From Rosa chinensis (taxonomy: Eukaryota; Streptophyta; Magnoliopsida; Rosales; Rosaceae), in contig NC_037089.1 of assembly GCF_002994745.2 (NCBI RefSeq), forward strand, positions 14,030,141-14,094,140: a DNA stretch of 64,000 nt, given 5' to 3'. Positions 12,279-24,177 of the stretch are shown in pieces; within the stretch, counting starts at the first letter, position 1; each line of letters opens with the position of its first letter. A program made the position numbers and the translations under genes. Under the pieces are notes generated by a model, which did not search any database, had not been told where the DNA came from, and saw only the letters and a program-made list of their open reading frames with translations.

Positions 12279-12699
12279 AAAACTGAAATTGTGTTTTGTG
12301 TTTTAAAACTATGCTTCAGTTTTATCTTCCAAAGAAGTGGTCAAGTATGGTTTTAGAATACAAAACAGCAATATGCATGCTTGATGAAAATAAATATGGA
12401 TACTTAGAAATTTTTCTTCTGTCTAAAGATGTGGATAAATTTCTTTGGATAACTTGTTTTCATTGAACATGGTATATTGATAAAGAACTTCAGGATGTTA
12501 TGCTTCTGCTCAAAAGTGTTGCTTAACATTATTTTTTAGTTATGGACTGATATGAATGCAAGTATGGTTTGTTTAGGTTTTCTGTATGTTTTTGTTTTGG
12601 TTGCTTAAAGCTTAATAAAACACAGAAAACTTAAAGTTATTTTCTTTACAAATTGAGAACTCACATGAATTTTTGTTTTGCTCCTTAGGTAACTCTTAC
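12279..12699 (+). other. Copia-2 leader, distal part
   Basis: Non-coding up to the gag ATG at 12700; no further structure recognised. Confidence 0.6.
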
Positions 12700-14967
12700 A
12701 TGAACTTGAATAGTGTCTTGATGTTAACTGGAACCAACTATAGAGCTTGGCTAGATTCTATAGAGAACTATATGGGAATGCATGAGAACATAGACTATTG
12801 CTTCACTGAGGACAAACCTGAAGAGTTAACTGAAAAGAGCACTAAGAAGGAAACTGATCTTTACAAGAAGTGGCATAGATCCAATAGAATGGCTAAGAAC
12901 CTCATTCGTACCTCTATGTCCAAGACTGTCAGAGGAAGTATAGAAGAACCTGAGCTAGCATCAGATTTTTTGGAACTCATAGGTGCTAAGTTTAAAGAAA
13001 GTGAAAAGGCAGAAGCTGCTAGGCTAACCAAGGAGTTTCATGATTTGAAGTACATGGGTTCAGGGGGAGTCAGAGAGCATATTATGAAGATGATCAATAT
13101 AAATAGCAGACTCAGGGAGCTCTTGATGGGGGTTAGGGATGAGCAGGTAGTGCATTATGCGCTACATTCCTTGCCTAACAGTTTTAGTCATCTTAGGACC
13201 AGTTACAACTCTCAAAAGGGTAACTAGACTCTAGATGAACTTATATCCATCTGTGTGGATGAGGAATCTAGGATCAAGGAAGAAAAGGAACCTGCTACAA
13301 CCATTAACCTCATTGAGAAGCCTAAAAGGAAAAAACCCCAAAATAAGCTCAAGCCTATCAAAGCCATAACTAAGAGTTCAACAGCTGCAGTGGCCAAGGA
13401 AAACAGGCCATTTAGGTTCAAGTGCTACTTTTGCAAAAAAGTAGGACACATGAAAAAGGACTGCACTGGCTATAAAAACTGGTTAGCCAAAAAGGGTAAG
13501 ATTTTTTCTAATACAGTTTTTTCCTTAGAAATTAATCTTATAAATGTTGAACCACAGTCTTGGTGGATAGATTCAGGCTCACCTATTCATATTACTAATT
13601 CTTTGTAGGGATTCATAAGGAGGAGAATCCCAAAAAGTGATGAAGTGAACCTGTGTGTAGGCAATGGCATGAGAGTGGCAGTCAAGGCTATTGGAACCTT
13701 AAAGCTCGATTTAGGATTAGGAAAATTGTTAGTTTTGGACAATGTTTTTTATGTACCTTCCATGAGAAGGAATTTGGTTTCAGTTTCTCTTTTAGTAAAA
13801 TCTGGTTGTAGACTTGTTATGGATAGTAATGAAATTCTTATTTCTAAAAATTCTGTTCAAATTGGTTCTGGTGTTATTATGACTGATTATTTACAGTTAA
13901 ATTGTTCAATGGCTCAACAAGAAATTTTACTTGTTGAAAATAACACAAACAGTACTAACACTTTAACAGGTGTTAAAAGAACCAAACTAAATGAAAAGTC
14001 TGCATTTTTATGACATAGAAGACTCGGCCATGTTTCAAAAGAGAGACTGAAAATTTTGGTGAAAAACAACATCCTAAATGAACTTGATTTTTCTGATCTA
14101 ACAGACTGTGTTGAATGCTTTAAGGGAAAAATAACTAATACTAGAAAGAAGACTGCATATAGAAGCCAAAATTTATTAGAACTCATACACACTGATATAT
14201 GTGGACCATTTAGGCATCAAACTATCTGTGGAAATGTATATTTTATCACATTCATTGATGACTTTTCTAGATACAGTTATATTTATCTACTTTCAGAAAA
14301 GGCACAAGCATTGAAAGCCTTTCAAATCTTTAAGTCTGAGGTAGAAAAGAAAATCAAAACAGTGAGGTTAGATAGAGGGGGAGAGTTCTATGGAAAGTAC
14401 ACTGAATCCGGCCAACAAAAGGGTCCATTTGCCTTGTTTTTGCAAGACAATGGAATTAAAGCTCAATACACAACACCCTATAATCCACAACAGAATGGTG
14501 TTGCAGAGAGAAAGAATAGGACTCTTTTGAACATGGTTAGATGTATGATGTGTACAACCGGTTTGCCTAAATTTCTGTGGGGTGAGGCTTTAAAAAATGC
14601 AAATGATATTTGCAATAGGACACCTAGCAAAGCCATAGAAAATACTGCTTTTGAGCTTTGGTGTGGCAGGAAACCTAGTCTTCATCACTGTCATGTTTGG
14701 GGATGTCATGCAGAAGCTAGGATTTATAATCCAAGCTTGAATAAACTTGATCCCAAAACTGTTAGTTGCTATTTTATAGGTTATCCAGATAAATCTAAAG
14801 GCTATAAATTATATTCTGCTCATCATTCACCTAGAATTTTTGAAACACATCAAGTAAAGTTTCTAAGTGAAAAAGTTCACAATACAAACCTTGAGGATTT
14901 AACCTCAGATTTTGAGGAAATTGTGTCAGATGAGAATGTAAGTGTAGCATTGCCTTTAGAACAAGAT

Positions 14968-15187
14968 GTAACTGATCATGTCACTGGTCACGTAACTGAC
15001 CATGTCACTGACCAAGTAACTGTACCTGGTCGAGTAACTGGCCAAGTAACTGACCATGTCACTGACCAAGTCACTGACCAAGTAACTGTACCTGGTCGAG
15101 TAACTGACCATGTCACTGACCAAGTAACTGTACCTGGTCAAGTCACTGACCATGTAACTGACCACGTAACTGGTCAAGTAACTGAAC
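14968..15187 (+). repeat. 12-bp minisatellite inside pol (VTDH/VTDQ array)
   Basis: About 17 units of a 12-bp repeat (GTAACTGACCAT and variants) in the linker between integrase and reverse transcriptase. It keeps the frame and encodes repeated Val-Thr-Asp-His, Val-Thr-Asp-Gln and Val-Pro-Gly-Arg blocks. A higher-order unit containing GTACCTGGTCGA occurs three times. Copia-1 has an unrelated acidic linker here. Confidence 0.93.
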
Positions 15188-15246
15188 CTCACCATCCTCC
15201 AGTGGCTCAGCCTAGAAGATCACAGAGAGCAAGAAAACCAACTTAT

Positions 15247-15260
15247 GGGGGGGGGGGGGG
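15247..15260 (+). other. G14 homopolymer causing a frame change
   Basis: Copia-1 has GGGG at the equivalent place. The ten extra bases move the downstream pol from frame 1 to frame 2. Confidence 0.85.
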
Positions 15261-15266
15261 AAGAAA

Positions 15267-18200
15267 GTGACTACATTGTTTATCTGCAAGAAGCAGAAAT
15301 TGAAATGGACTGTGCAGAGGACAATGATCCAACTACATTTAATCAGGCCATTGAAAGTAGTGAATCTCATCAATGGCAGCAAGCAATGGAAGCAGAAATT
15401 AATTCCATGAGTCAAAATGCAGTTTGGGAATTAGTTGAACCTGACCCCAACCAGAAGCCTATAGGTTGTAAATGGGTTTTCAAAACCAAAAGAGATGCAA
15501 ATGGCAATGTAGAGAGACATAAAGCAAGATTAGTTGCCAAAGGTTTTACACAGAAGGAGGGCATTGATTTTACTGAGACTTTTTCTCCAGTTTCTACAAA
15601 AGACTCGTTTAGGATAATCATGGCTTTGGTGGCTCATTTTGATATGGAGCTGCACCAGATGGATGTTAAAACAGCTTTCTTGAATGGTGAACTAGATGAA
15701 GTGATTTATATGAGGCAGCCAGAAGGGTTTGAACAAGCTGGAAGTGAAAACTTAGTGTGTAAGTTAAGAAAATCAATTTATGGCCTAAAACAAGCTTCTA
15801 GACAGTGGTACAAGAAATTTGATTCTGTGATTTCTACTTTTGGATTTACAGAAAATCTTGTTGATGAGTGTGTTTATTTGAAGACAGTTGGGAACAATTT
15901 TATTTTTCTGGTACTCTATGTGGATGATATACTTTTGGCTAGCAGTAACATTAAACTGCTTAAAGATACCAAGAGTTTTCTGTCAAAGAATTTTGACATG
16001 AAAAACTTAGGAGAAGCATCCTATGTACTAGGCATTGAAATTAAAAGAGATAGAGCACAGAGACTACTTGGTTTGTCTCAACAGAATTATATTATCAAAA
16101 TTTTAAAGAGATTTGGTATGGAGAAGTGTGCAGCTGGAGAAGTTCCCATGTCCAAAGGAGATAAGTTAACCAAGAAGCAAAGTCCCAATAGTGATGTTGA
16201 GAAAGAAAATATGGAGTCAAAGCCTTATGCCAGACTTGTAGGAAGTCTCATGTATGCATAAGTCTGCACTAGGCCGGACTTGTCTTTTGCAGTAGGGATT
16301 TTGTCAAGATTCCAATCTAATCCAGGCCATGAACATTGGGTAGCTGGGAAGAAAGTGTTGAGATACCTGTAGAGAACTAAAAGCCACATGCTAGTTTATA
16401 GGCAAGTGGAGGATCTGAAACTCATTGGATTCTCAGACTCGGATTTTGCAGGAAATTATCCAGACTCCAAGAAGTCGACTTGTGACTACATTGTTTATCT
16501 GCAAGAAGCAGAAATTGAAATGGACTGTGCAGAGGATAATGATCCAACTACATTTAATCAGGCCATTGAAAGTAGTGAATCTCATCAATGGCAGCAAGCA
16601 ATGGAAGCAGAAATTAATTCCATGAGTCAAAATGCAGTTTGGGAATTAGTTGAACCTGACCCCAACCAGAAGCCTATAGGTTGTAAATGGGTTTTCAAAA
16701 CCAAAAGAGATGCAAATGGCAATGTAGAGAGACATAAAGCAAGATTAGTTGCCAAAGGTTTTACACAGAAGGAGGACATTGATTTTACTGAGACTTTTTC
16801 TCCAGTTTCTACAAAAGACTCGTTTAGGATAATCATGGCTTTGGTGGCTCATTTTGATATGGAGCTGCACCAGATGGATGTTAAAACAGCTTTCTTGAAT
16901 GGTGAACTAGATGAAGTGATTTATATGAGGCAGCCAGAAGGGTTTGAACAAGCTGGAAGTGAAAACTTAGTGTGTAAGTTAAGAAAATCAATTTATGGCC
17001 TAAAACAAGCTTCTAGACAGTGGTACAAGAAATTTGATTCTGTGATTTCTACTTTTGGATTTACAGAAAATCTTGTTGATGAGTGTGTTTATTTGAAGAC
17101 AGTTGGGAACAATTTTATTTTTCTGGTACTCTATGTGGATGATATACTTTTGGCTAGCAGTAACATTAAACTGCTTAAAGATACCAAGAGTTTTCTGTCA
17201 AAGAATTTTGACATGAAAAACTTAGGAGAAGCATCCTATGTACTAGGCATTGAAATTAAAAGAGATAGAGCACAGAGACTACTTGGTTTGTCTCAACAGA
17301 ATTATATTACCAAAATTTTAAAGAGATTTGGTATGGAGAAGTGTGCAGCTGGAGAAGTTCCCATGTCCAAAGGAGATAAGTTAACCAAGAAGCAAAGTCC
17401 CAATAGTGATGTTGAGAAAGAAAATATGGAGTCAAAGCCTTATGCCAGACTTGTAGGAAGTCTCATGTATGCATAAGTCTGCACTAGGCCGGACTTGTCT
17501 TTTGCAGTAGGGATTTTGTCAAGATTCCAATCTAATCCAGGCCATGAACATTGGGTAGCTGGGAAGAAAGTGTTGAGATACCTGTAGAGAACTAAAAGCC
17601 ACATGCTAGTTTATAGGCAAGTGGAGGATCTGAAACTCATTGGATTCTCAGACTCGGATTTTGCAGGAAATTATCCAGACTCCAAGAAGTCGACTTGTGA
17701 CTACATTGTTTATCTGCAAGAAGCAGAAATTGAAATGGACTGTGCAGAGGACAATGATCCAACTACATTTAATCAGGCCATTGAAAGTAGTGAATCTCAT
17801 CAATGGCAGCAAGCAATGGAAGCAGAAATTAATTCCATGAGTCAAAATGCAGTTTGGGAATTAGTTGAACCTGACCCCAACCAGAAGCCTATAGGTTGTA
17901 AATGGGTTTTCAAAACCAAAAGAGATGCAAATGGCAATGTAGAGAGACATAAAGCAAGATTAGTTGCCAAAGGTTTTACACAGAAGGAGGGCATTGATTT
18001 TACTGAGACTTTTTCTCCAGTTTCTACAAAAGACTCGTTTAGGATAATCATGGCTTTGGTGGCTCATTTTGATATGGAGCTGCACCAGATGGATGTTAAA
18101 ACAGCTTTCTTGAATGGTGAACTAGATGAAGTGATTTATATGAGGCAGCCAGAAGGGTTTGAACAAGCTGGAAGTGAAAACTTAGTGTGTAAGTTAAGAA

Positions 18201-18911
18201 AATCAATTTATGGCCTAAAACAAGCTTCTAGACAGTGGTACAAGAAATTTGATTCTGTGATTTCTACTTTTGGATTTACAGAAAATCTTGTTGATGAGTG
18301 TGTTTATTTGAAGACAGTTGGGAACAATTTTATTTTTCTGGTACTCTATGTGGATGATATACTTTTGGCTAGCAGTAACATTAAACTGCTTAAAGATACC
18401 AAGAGTTTTCTGTCAAAGAATTTTGACATGAAAAACTTAGGAGAAGCATCCTATGTACTAGGCATTGAAATTAAAAGAGATAGAGCACAGAGACTACTTG
18501 GTTTGTCTCAACAGAATTATATTACCAAAATTTTAAAGAGATTTGGTATGGAGAAGTGTGCAGTTGGAGAAGTTCCCATGTCCAAAGGAGATAAGTTAAC
18601 CAAGAAGCAAAGTCCCAATAGTGATGTTGAGAAAGAAAATATGGAGTCAAAGCCTTATGCCAGACTTGTAGGAAGTCTCATGTATGCATAAGTCTGCACT
18701 AGGCCGGACTTGTCTTTTGCAGTAGGGATTTTGTCAAGATTCCAATCTAATCCAGGCCATGAACATTGGGTCGCTGGGAAGAAAGTGTTGAGATACCTGT
18801 AGAGAACTAAAAGCCACATGCTAGTTTATAGGCAAGTGGAGGATCTGAAACTCATTGGATTCTCAGACTCGGATTTTGCAGGAAATTATCCAGACTCCAA
18901 GAAGTCGACTT
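15267..18911 (+). repeat. Three tandem 1215-bp units covering RT and start of RNase H
   Basis: Units 15267-16481, 16482-17696 and 17697-18911 differ at only a handful of positions. 1215 is a multiple of three, so each unit adds 405 codons without a frame change. A unit starts at the acidic residues before the RT domain and ends inside RNase H at KKSTC. The residues following the third unit (GYVFMLAGG) are those expected after KKSTC, which marks the outer junction as original. Each unit carries the same two stops, so duplication followed those mutations. Confidence 0.95.
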
Positions 18912-19339
18912 GTGGATATGTATTCATGCTTGCAGGAGGTGCTATTGCTTGGAAAACCATGAAACAAACACTTGTTTCAACTTCTACTATGCAAGCCGAA
19001 TTTATTGCAGTATATGAAACTGTGTGTGAAGGACTTTGGATTAGAAATTTTCTCATGCAGACCAAAGTATTGAGTCACATTGTGGCAGACACACTTGTGA
19101 TTTATTGTGACAATGAGGCTGCAGTTTTCTTTAGCAAGAACAGTAAAAGGTCAAATAATTCCAAGCATATTGATCTAAAGTATTACAGTGTTAGAGAAAG
19201 AGTAAAGCATGGTGAAATAGCTGTTTTGAGTATTGACACAAATTCACAGCTAGCAGATCCTTTCACCAAGGCATTGTCAGTAGCAGCATTCCAGAAAAAT
19301 ACAGCAAGCATTGGAATTTTAGCTAATTTAGATGCTTAG

Positions 19340-19964
19340 GTTCAGTAGAGAGTTAGTCTAGTTGGAGCATTAAAATTCTAAAGTTTTTTTTTTTTTTTTG
19401 ACTACTTGTGTTTTAGTTGTGATCTTTTATTTTGTTTATCACAACTTCTTTGTAATGACAGATTTTATTATTAATAAATTTTGAGGTATTTTCAGATTTT
19501 GGTTATTGCTGCAGTTTTTGTTGAATGTTCTGAAAATTATCGATTTTGTGTTTAAAGTTATACTTGCTACCAGATGGCTTAAATCATGTATAGCATGATG
19601 TTAAGGTTCAAGCAATAATTTTAAGCCATCAGTGTTCAGTAAATTTGCTTGAGTTTCTGGTTTTAGAAACATAAAGTAGGACCTAATATATGTTTACTTG
19701 TTGATACACATTAACATATATTGTATCACTTCTGGTTTGACATATGTGGATTGCAGGAGCTTGTGTTTGTGGTTTTGAAACTCTGCATTTTTGTTAAAAT
19801 GTATACTGTTTCTTGCTCTGCATAAGTAAATGTGATCTGACCATGTTGGAATGGATTTTCGATTTGAGTTTGTTATCTGGCGCGCACTTCAGTAAGTTAA
19901 GTAGGTTTTGATGTTCTCTGGTGCAAATCATCGAGCATGATATGTGTGAGTCCAAGGGGGAGAA
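19340..19964 (+). other. Copia-2 3' untranslated segment and polypurine tract
   Basis: Non-coding, with a T run at about 19384-19399. TCCAAGGGGGAGAA at 19951-19964 is the polypurine tract beside the 3' LTR. Confidence 0.8.
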
Positions 19965-20438
19965 TGTAAGATCAAATATGGACATAACACATATCATCAT
20001 AAAGTAAGTGATGATTAGCTTAATATCAATCCTAGTTAACATGGATACAAGCAGTAAATCAATACTAGTGACTTAATGAAGTAGTGTATCAATTCATTAA
20101 GGATAGTAATCTATTGCTTAGTCTACAAGAAAGGCTACAAGTTGTGATACATTAGGAATCTAACAGTGAAACCTAAATCGACAAGGAATGCTTTAATGGG
20201 AAGCTTCTTGAGGTTTAAGTCACCTATATATACAGATGAATTGGTCCCTGATTACTACCGACGTTTTGCATATTGTTCTGTCCATTGAGAAGCTAGTTGG
20301 TAAGTAACAGAAGGCCATATTCAGTGTTCGTGTTTGCAGCTGCATAAGATGGAATCCATGCCAATGATTGCTGAAGGTAAGCCTTAATCCTTTTATGATT
20401 GTGTGCATATGTTGTGAGCATGTATATGGTTTCTAACA
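19965..20438 (+). repeat. Copia-2 3' LTR
   Basis: 474 bp with the same ends as the 5' LTR; three mismatches to it by eye. Confidence 0.95.
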
Positions 20439-20633
20439 AGCTTCTCTATTGATCAATATTTCATGTCTCTTAGAATATCATGTATCACATGCCCACGGCA
20501 CACCATACAAAGCTGATTAATTGCGTTATAGGAATGAAATTGAGATTTACAGTTATCATAGCTGAAATGACATGTTCTTAGCATTGAAGAATATCTCCTA
20601 GAATGTCTCAGATGCCCAATACCTGCTGTTGCT

Positions 20634-22924
20634 TTAAGAATCAAACTCCTGAATAGCATCCTCTATCTTGCGTAGGTTCTCCACGATATCTGATGATGAT
20701 GGTCTTTCTGATGGATTTTTTTTCAGCATGTTTGTCACCCAAGTCTTCAGCACACCGTTAGGCCAGTAGGCAGGAAACACTGGTTCTTCTTTTTTCAGGT
20801 CAGGAAACACCTTTGATGCTTCTGAATCTGTTCTGATGTTGAGAAACATCTGCACCAGCAGAATCCCCAGACTGTAGACATCCGCTTTTGCATTGACACA
20901 TTTATCATCTGCAGCGTATGGAGGTGGGGGATTTCCTAAATGAATTACATCATCACCTTCACCTATGATCCGGGCTGCAGACCATAAAAAGAGAAGTGTC
21001 AGTCAGGACACTCTTAACAGACTTGGCATTCTCTAGTCAAGTTTTAAACTACCAGTTCACGTTACAGTAACTCTTAGTTCTAGATTGCAATGCCAAAAGT
21101 TGACTTACAGAGTCCAAAGTCTCCAATTTTTGCTTGGTTCTTGTTCAAGAATATATTTCCTCTGCCAAGATCACCATGCATTATGTTGTGACTGTGGATG
21201 TGTGCTAGGCCGCGTGCCACCTGTGAGAAAATATATGCACATTCTTCCTTTGAAAGTTCGGCACTCCTCATCTTTTGCTCCAACGTGCTGTAAAAAAGAC
21301 AACAGTAGTGTTAACTCAATATTAATATTTAAATTTCAAGATAAAATGTTGCGAATGCAGTCAATTGCAACTTCAGATTGAACCGTGTATTACTTGTTTC
21401 CATAGTGAATTCCATGCAGTTCCTTATCAATCATTCAATCTAATGAGTTTGTGACTTTACTTGCAGGAAACAAAGACTAGAACAAGAATCATGGAATGCT
21501 AATAGTGAATCTTGTATGCAAAGAGGTGACAAGAACTTGTTGCTTTAAATGAAGAGTTATAAACATGCAGAGTAGATAAGCAACTCATGTATGCATTTTA
21601 AGGCTATATGAATCTCTTGCTTCTAATGAGGAGTGGCGATTACCTCTCACATAGTTGCTGTTGTATGTAAAGACATGGATTGGTTTCCACAATATCAGGT
21701 TCACCTCCAGTAGTGCCAACAAAAGTGCACTCCATCCAGGTCTAAACCAGAAAAAGGAAAAGAATAAGAGATAATAGATGTTAGTCTTCATATATAAATC
21801 AAGAACTCAAAATACAAAAGGCAAAATACGAAAGGGTCAAATGTTGCAAATTACCGAGTGATACCGAACAACAGCAGGATGATCAAATGTGGCTAAAATG
21901 ATAGACTCCCTGCACTCAGTATGTTCTTGGAGATTTATATATACAAAACACACAGAATGACAGAGTAACTAAAATTGTAGCTTAATCTTGCTACCTTAAT
22001 AGGTCTCTATAGTTGCCATATCCATCAGTATTGTCCCTGTTACCAATTGATATTTTCTTTATGGCATAAGTTTGGTTGTCTATCAGGTTCTTGCATCGAA
22101 CGACCACGCCGAATGCGACAGCCCCTTGAAATGTATAACAGTATAAATAAGCAAATAGTATGAAACTATGAATAAACCTAGTGTGAGAGTGTATGAATAA
22201 ATTCAGTTTTATAAGAGGTAATCCGAAAACAAAAACTTAATTTCAATTTATTACCAATAAACTCTTCTGCTGCCACATCATACTCAGAGCGAAACTTGGA
22301 GTAGGTTCTCTACATCCAAAGTACCAAAAATCAAAATAAGTACAGAAAACAACAACAAAATTATGTAAATAGCAACTAAACGATTTTAATACTTTCTTAC
22401 CTCATCAACATTAGACACCTGGTAGGTCTGGATAGTGACTCCAGTGTCAGGACATATAATTCCCGGCGGCACATCTAAACAAGCATTAGCAAATACAATT
22501 ACTACACTATATCACTTCCTCTAGAGCCAAACCAATCGTTAGAGATTTTTTTTAATTTTTTTTTCAAGTTGAATCGCTAATCTCAAATGTTGCATTTCAT
22601 GAAAAACCTCCAAATCTAACACACAAGTATCCAGAAGCACAGCGAATTCACTAGATCTCAAGCAAACGAAATTCAAATAAGCAGTAAACCACACTGCATA
22701 GTCTTCAGCTCAATTAGGATCCAAATCACAGAGAAACTCAGGAATCCTCAAAATCGAACTAAAGGAAAGCAATATCAGATATTTTATCAAATTATCAAAG
22801 CATTTTGAAGCAGAATTTGATCGTAGGAATCGATTTACGAGGACCAACAAGAAGTAAAGCAAGCAAACGAGAAATTGAGATCGGTGAGCATACATGGAAT
22901 TTGAATAGGATTCGCGACTTCCAT
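20634..22924 (-). CDS. Protein kinase, eIF2-alpha-kinase (GCN2/PEK)-like, eight exons
   Basis: Exons (minus): 22894-22924, 22401-22474, 22255-22309, 21995-22124, 21855-21909, 21644-21741, 21109-21287, 20634-20974. All introns are GT-AG and the phases agree, giving 963 nt and 320 residues from MEVANPIQIP to EFDS. Visible: a glycine-loop-like segment (about 53-61), AIKK with the ATP-binding lysine (about 76), LYIQ (about 139), catalytic loop HGDLGRGNIF (185-194), DFGLSR (204-209), DVYSLG, and NPSERPS near the end. LYIQ before the catalytic loop recalls eIF2-alpha kinases, but no regulatory domain is present and the subfamily is uncertain. The HRD arginine and the catalytic-loop lysine are both glycine, so activity may be reduced or altered. 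Probably cytosolic: no signal peptide or membrane segment. A broken paralogue lies at 41.2-43.6 kb. Confidence 0.85.
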
Positions 22925-22975
22925 TGTGGCTTGCTCCGATTCTTCCACTGAGCTCCTGAAGAAAACCTAATTCAA

Positions 22976-22978
<3 letters not shown>

Positions 22979-23018
<40 letters not shown>
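22979..23018. repeat. (AG)20 microsatellite in the kinase 5' leader
   Basis: Uninterrupted AG dinucleotides followed by GGGAGGGAGGGAG. On the coding strand it is a CT tract about 55 bases upstream of the start codon. Confidence 0.95.
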
Positions 23019-23024
<6 letters not shown>

Positions 23025-23081
23025 AGGGAGCGATTGAGTCTGTTTGGCTCTTTGGCTCTGGTTTTGAAAATGCGGAGGAGG

Positions 23082-23089
23082 TATATAAA
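23082..23089 (-). promoter_or_regulatory. TATA-like box of the kinase gene
   Basis: TTTATATA on the minus strand, about 158 bases before the kinase ATG. Similar sequence recurs upstream of the second kinase copy (about 43712) and at about 24951 in a duplicated segment. Confidence 0.55.
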
Positions 23090-23664
23090 GGCTGACGCTC
23101 GGGTCGGGTTCCTTTCTCGGTGCGGGTCCGCACGGGTCTTTACTCTTTCTTTGAAACGCGGGTCTTTACTCTTTAGTTTTATTTATTTATAATTGGTTTT
23201 GTTTATTAAAACTAGAAACTGCTCACACCCTCTGGGTGTGGAAAAGTGGGTGGTTATCAGTTTAAAAATGGGTAGTTAATATATATTTTTATTGTTTTAG
23301 TGTTTTGAGGATTATGTCCTGTAGAATGAAAATTGTGCTTTGTTTTTTAATATTTTAAGGGTATTTTAGTACATTTTTTTAGTTTTGGCTAACAAAGCAT
23401 GTTCTATTAATATTAGTATAGATTTGAACATTTTTCTACTTCATCACTAATTAAACTGTCTTCTAACCTTTTTCTTTACCACACAACATGCGACGAGAAA
23501 ACCCCCATTTCGTTTTACTCTTCATTTTTTTTTTCCTTAATCGAAAGATTCAAAACTAATGATAGGTCTTATATTTTTGCACATTAATAAACTGAAGCTT
23601 CGACGGAATCATTTGTAACCAAAATAATTTTATATTAACTCTAATTTTTTAATGGAACAAATCT

Positions 23665-24177
23665 TTCAGAATTCTTGCAAACCATAGCCGTCATGGCTGG
23701 GAATCCAAGCAACGCCGGTCAGCGCCTACCCCAAGAGGAATCTTCTCCGCCGCTCGCTGCCTCCTTGCAATGATCCAACGTCGATCTCAGTCGATGAGCT
23801 CTCAACCAGACTGCCTCTCCACAATTTCTTGGGAAAGGGATAGTTTTGCAATTGCCGAACTCTCACACTGGAGTAAATTAACGAGGGAGATTTCAGTCAG
23901 GATTCTGGTCGAATCAGACAAAATAGAGCGCGGCTCAAGGCCGATGTTGGGTTGCCAGGGTTGGCGACGATTGGGTCACATTGGACGGGAAATCGTGGTG
24001 GCTGGCATCCTGTAAGTGCAGCAGCGGTTTCGAACGTGAAAGGGATCAACTTGATGCCGGATGTGGTTTGGCGGAGTAGAGGCTCTCACTACCATATAAC
24101 ATGAAAGGGAAGTTATGTATCCGTACCATTCTGGCTTGAATTAAATGAAAGTTGTCTGGCTTGATTCAAAAAAAAAA
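23665..24177 (+). mobile_element. Short poly(A) retroposon
   Basis: About 513 bp absent from the second duplication unit. It is bounded by a 14-bp direct repeat AATGGAACAAATCT (23651-23664 and 24178-24191) and ends in an A run (24168-24179), the marks of LINE-driven insertion. It starts near a short reading frame MAGNPSNAGQ that stops after 27 codons. It may be an internally deleted LINE, a SINE or a processed transcript; I do not recognise the family. Confidence 0.82.

Larger units (their letters stand above)
12700..19339 (+). pseudogene. Copia-2 gag-pol, broken and internally triplicated
   Basis: Polyprotein remnant. Gag (UBN2 type) begins at the ATG at 12700; a TTG further up keeps the frame open but is unlikely to be used. 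Then the CCHC knuckle (CYFCKKVGHMKKDC, about 13420), protease DSGSPIHIT (about 13570), integrase with DICGP, DDFSRY and NGVAERKNR, a VTDH/VTDQ tetrapeptide array (14968-15187), reverse transcriptase with YVDDILLAS, and RNase H ending at 19339. Stops: 13225, 13606, 14011, plus one TAA and one TAG in every RT unit (16259/16370, 17474/17585, 18689/18800). A run of 14 G at 15247-15260, against four in Copia-1, shifts the frame. From there to the end the frame is constant. Confidence 0.94.
11046..20438 (+). mobile_element. Copia-2 LTR retrotransposon with triplicated RT segment
   Basis: Complete 9393-bp element. Both LTRs are 474 bp with TG...CA ends and the flanks are an exact AGCTT duplication (11041-11045, 20439-20443). 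The LTRs differ at three positions by eye, so insertion was recent. The proteins are close relatives of Copia-1, although the LTRs are different. Without the two extra 1215-bp units it would be about 7.0 kb, close to Copia-1. It sits about 200 bp beyond the 3' end of the kinase gene. Stops and a homopolymer frameshift block gag-pol, so recent movement would have needed proteins from another copy. Confidence 0.96.

Noticed and set aside
14968..15187. CRISPR-like repeat array
   Set aside because: Units are 12 bp, contiguous, coding and without unique spacers; a plant retroelement context.
14956..15195. Minus-strand ORF with repeated Val-Ser-Tyr blocks
   Set aside because: Shadow of the 12-bp minisatellite on the coding strand; any array of that length stays open on both strands.
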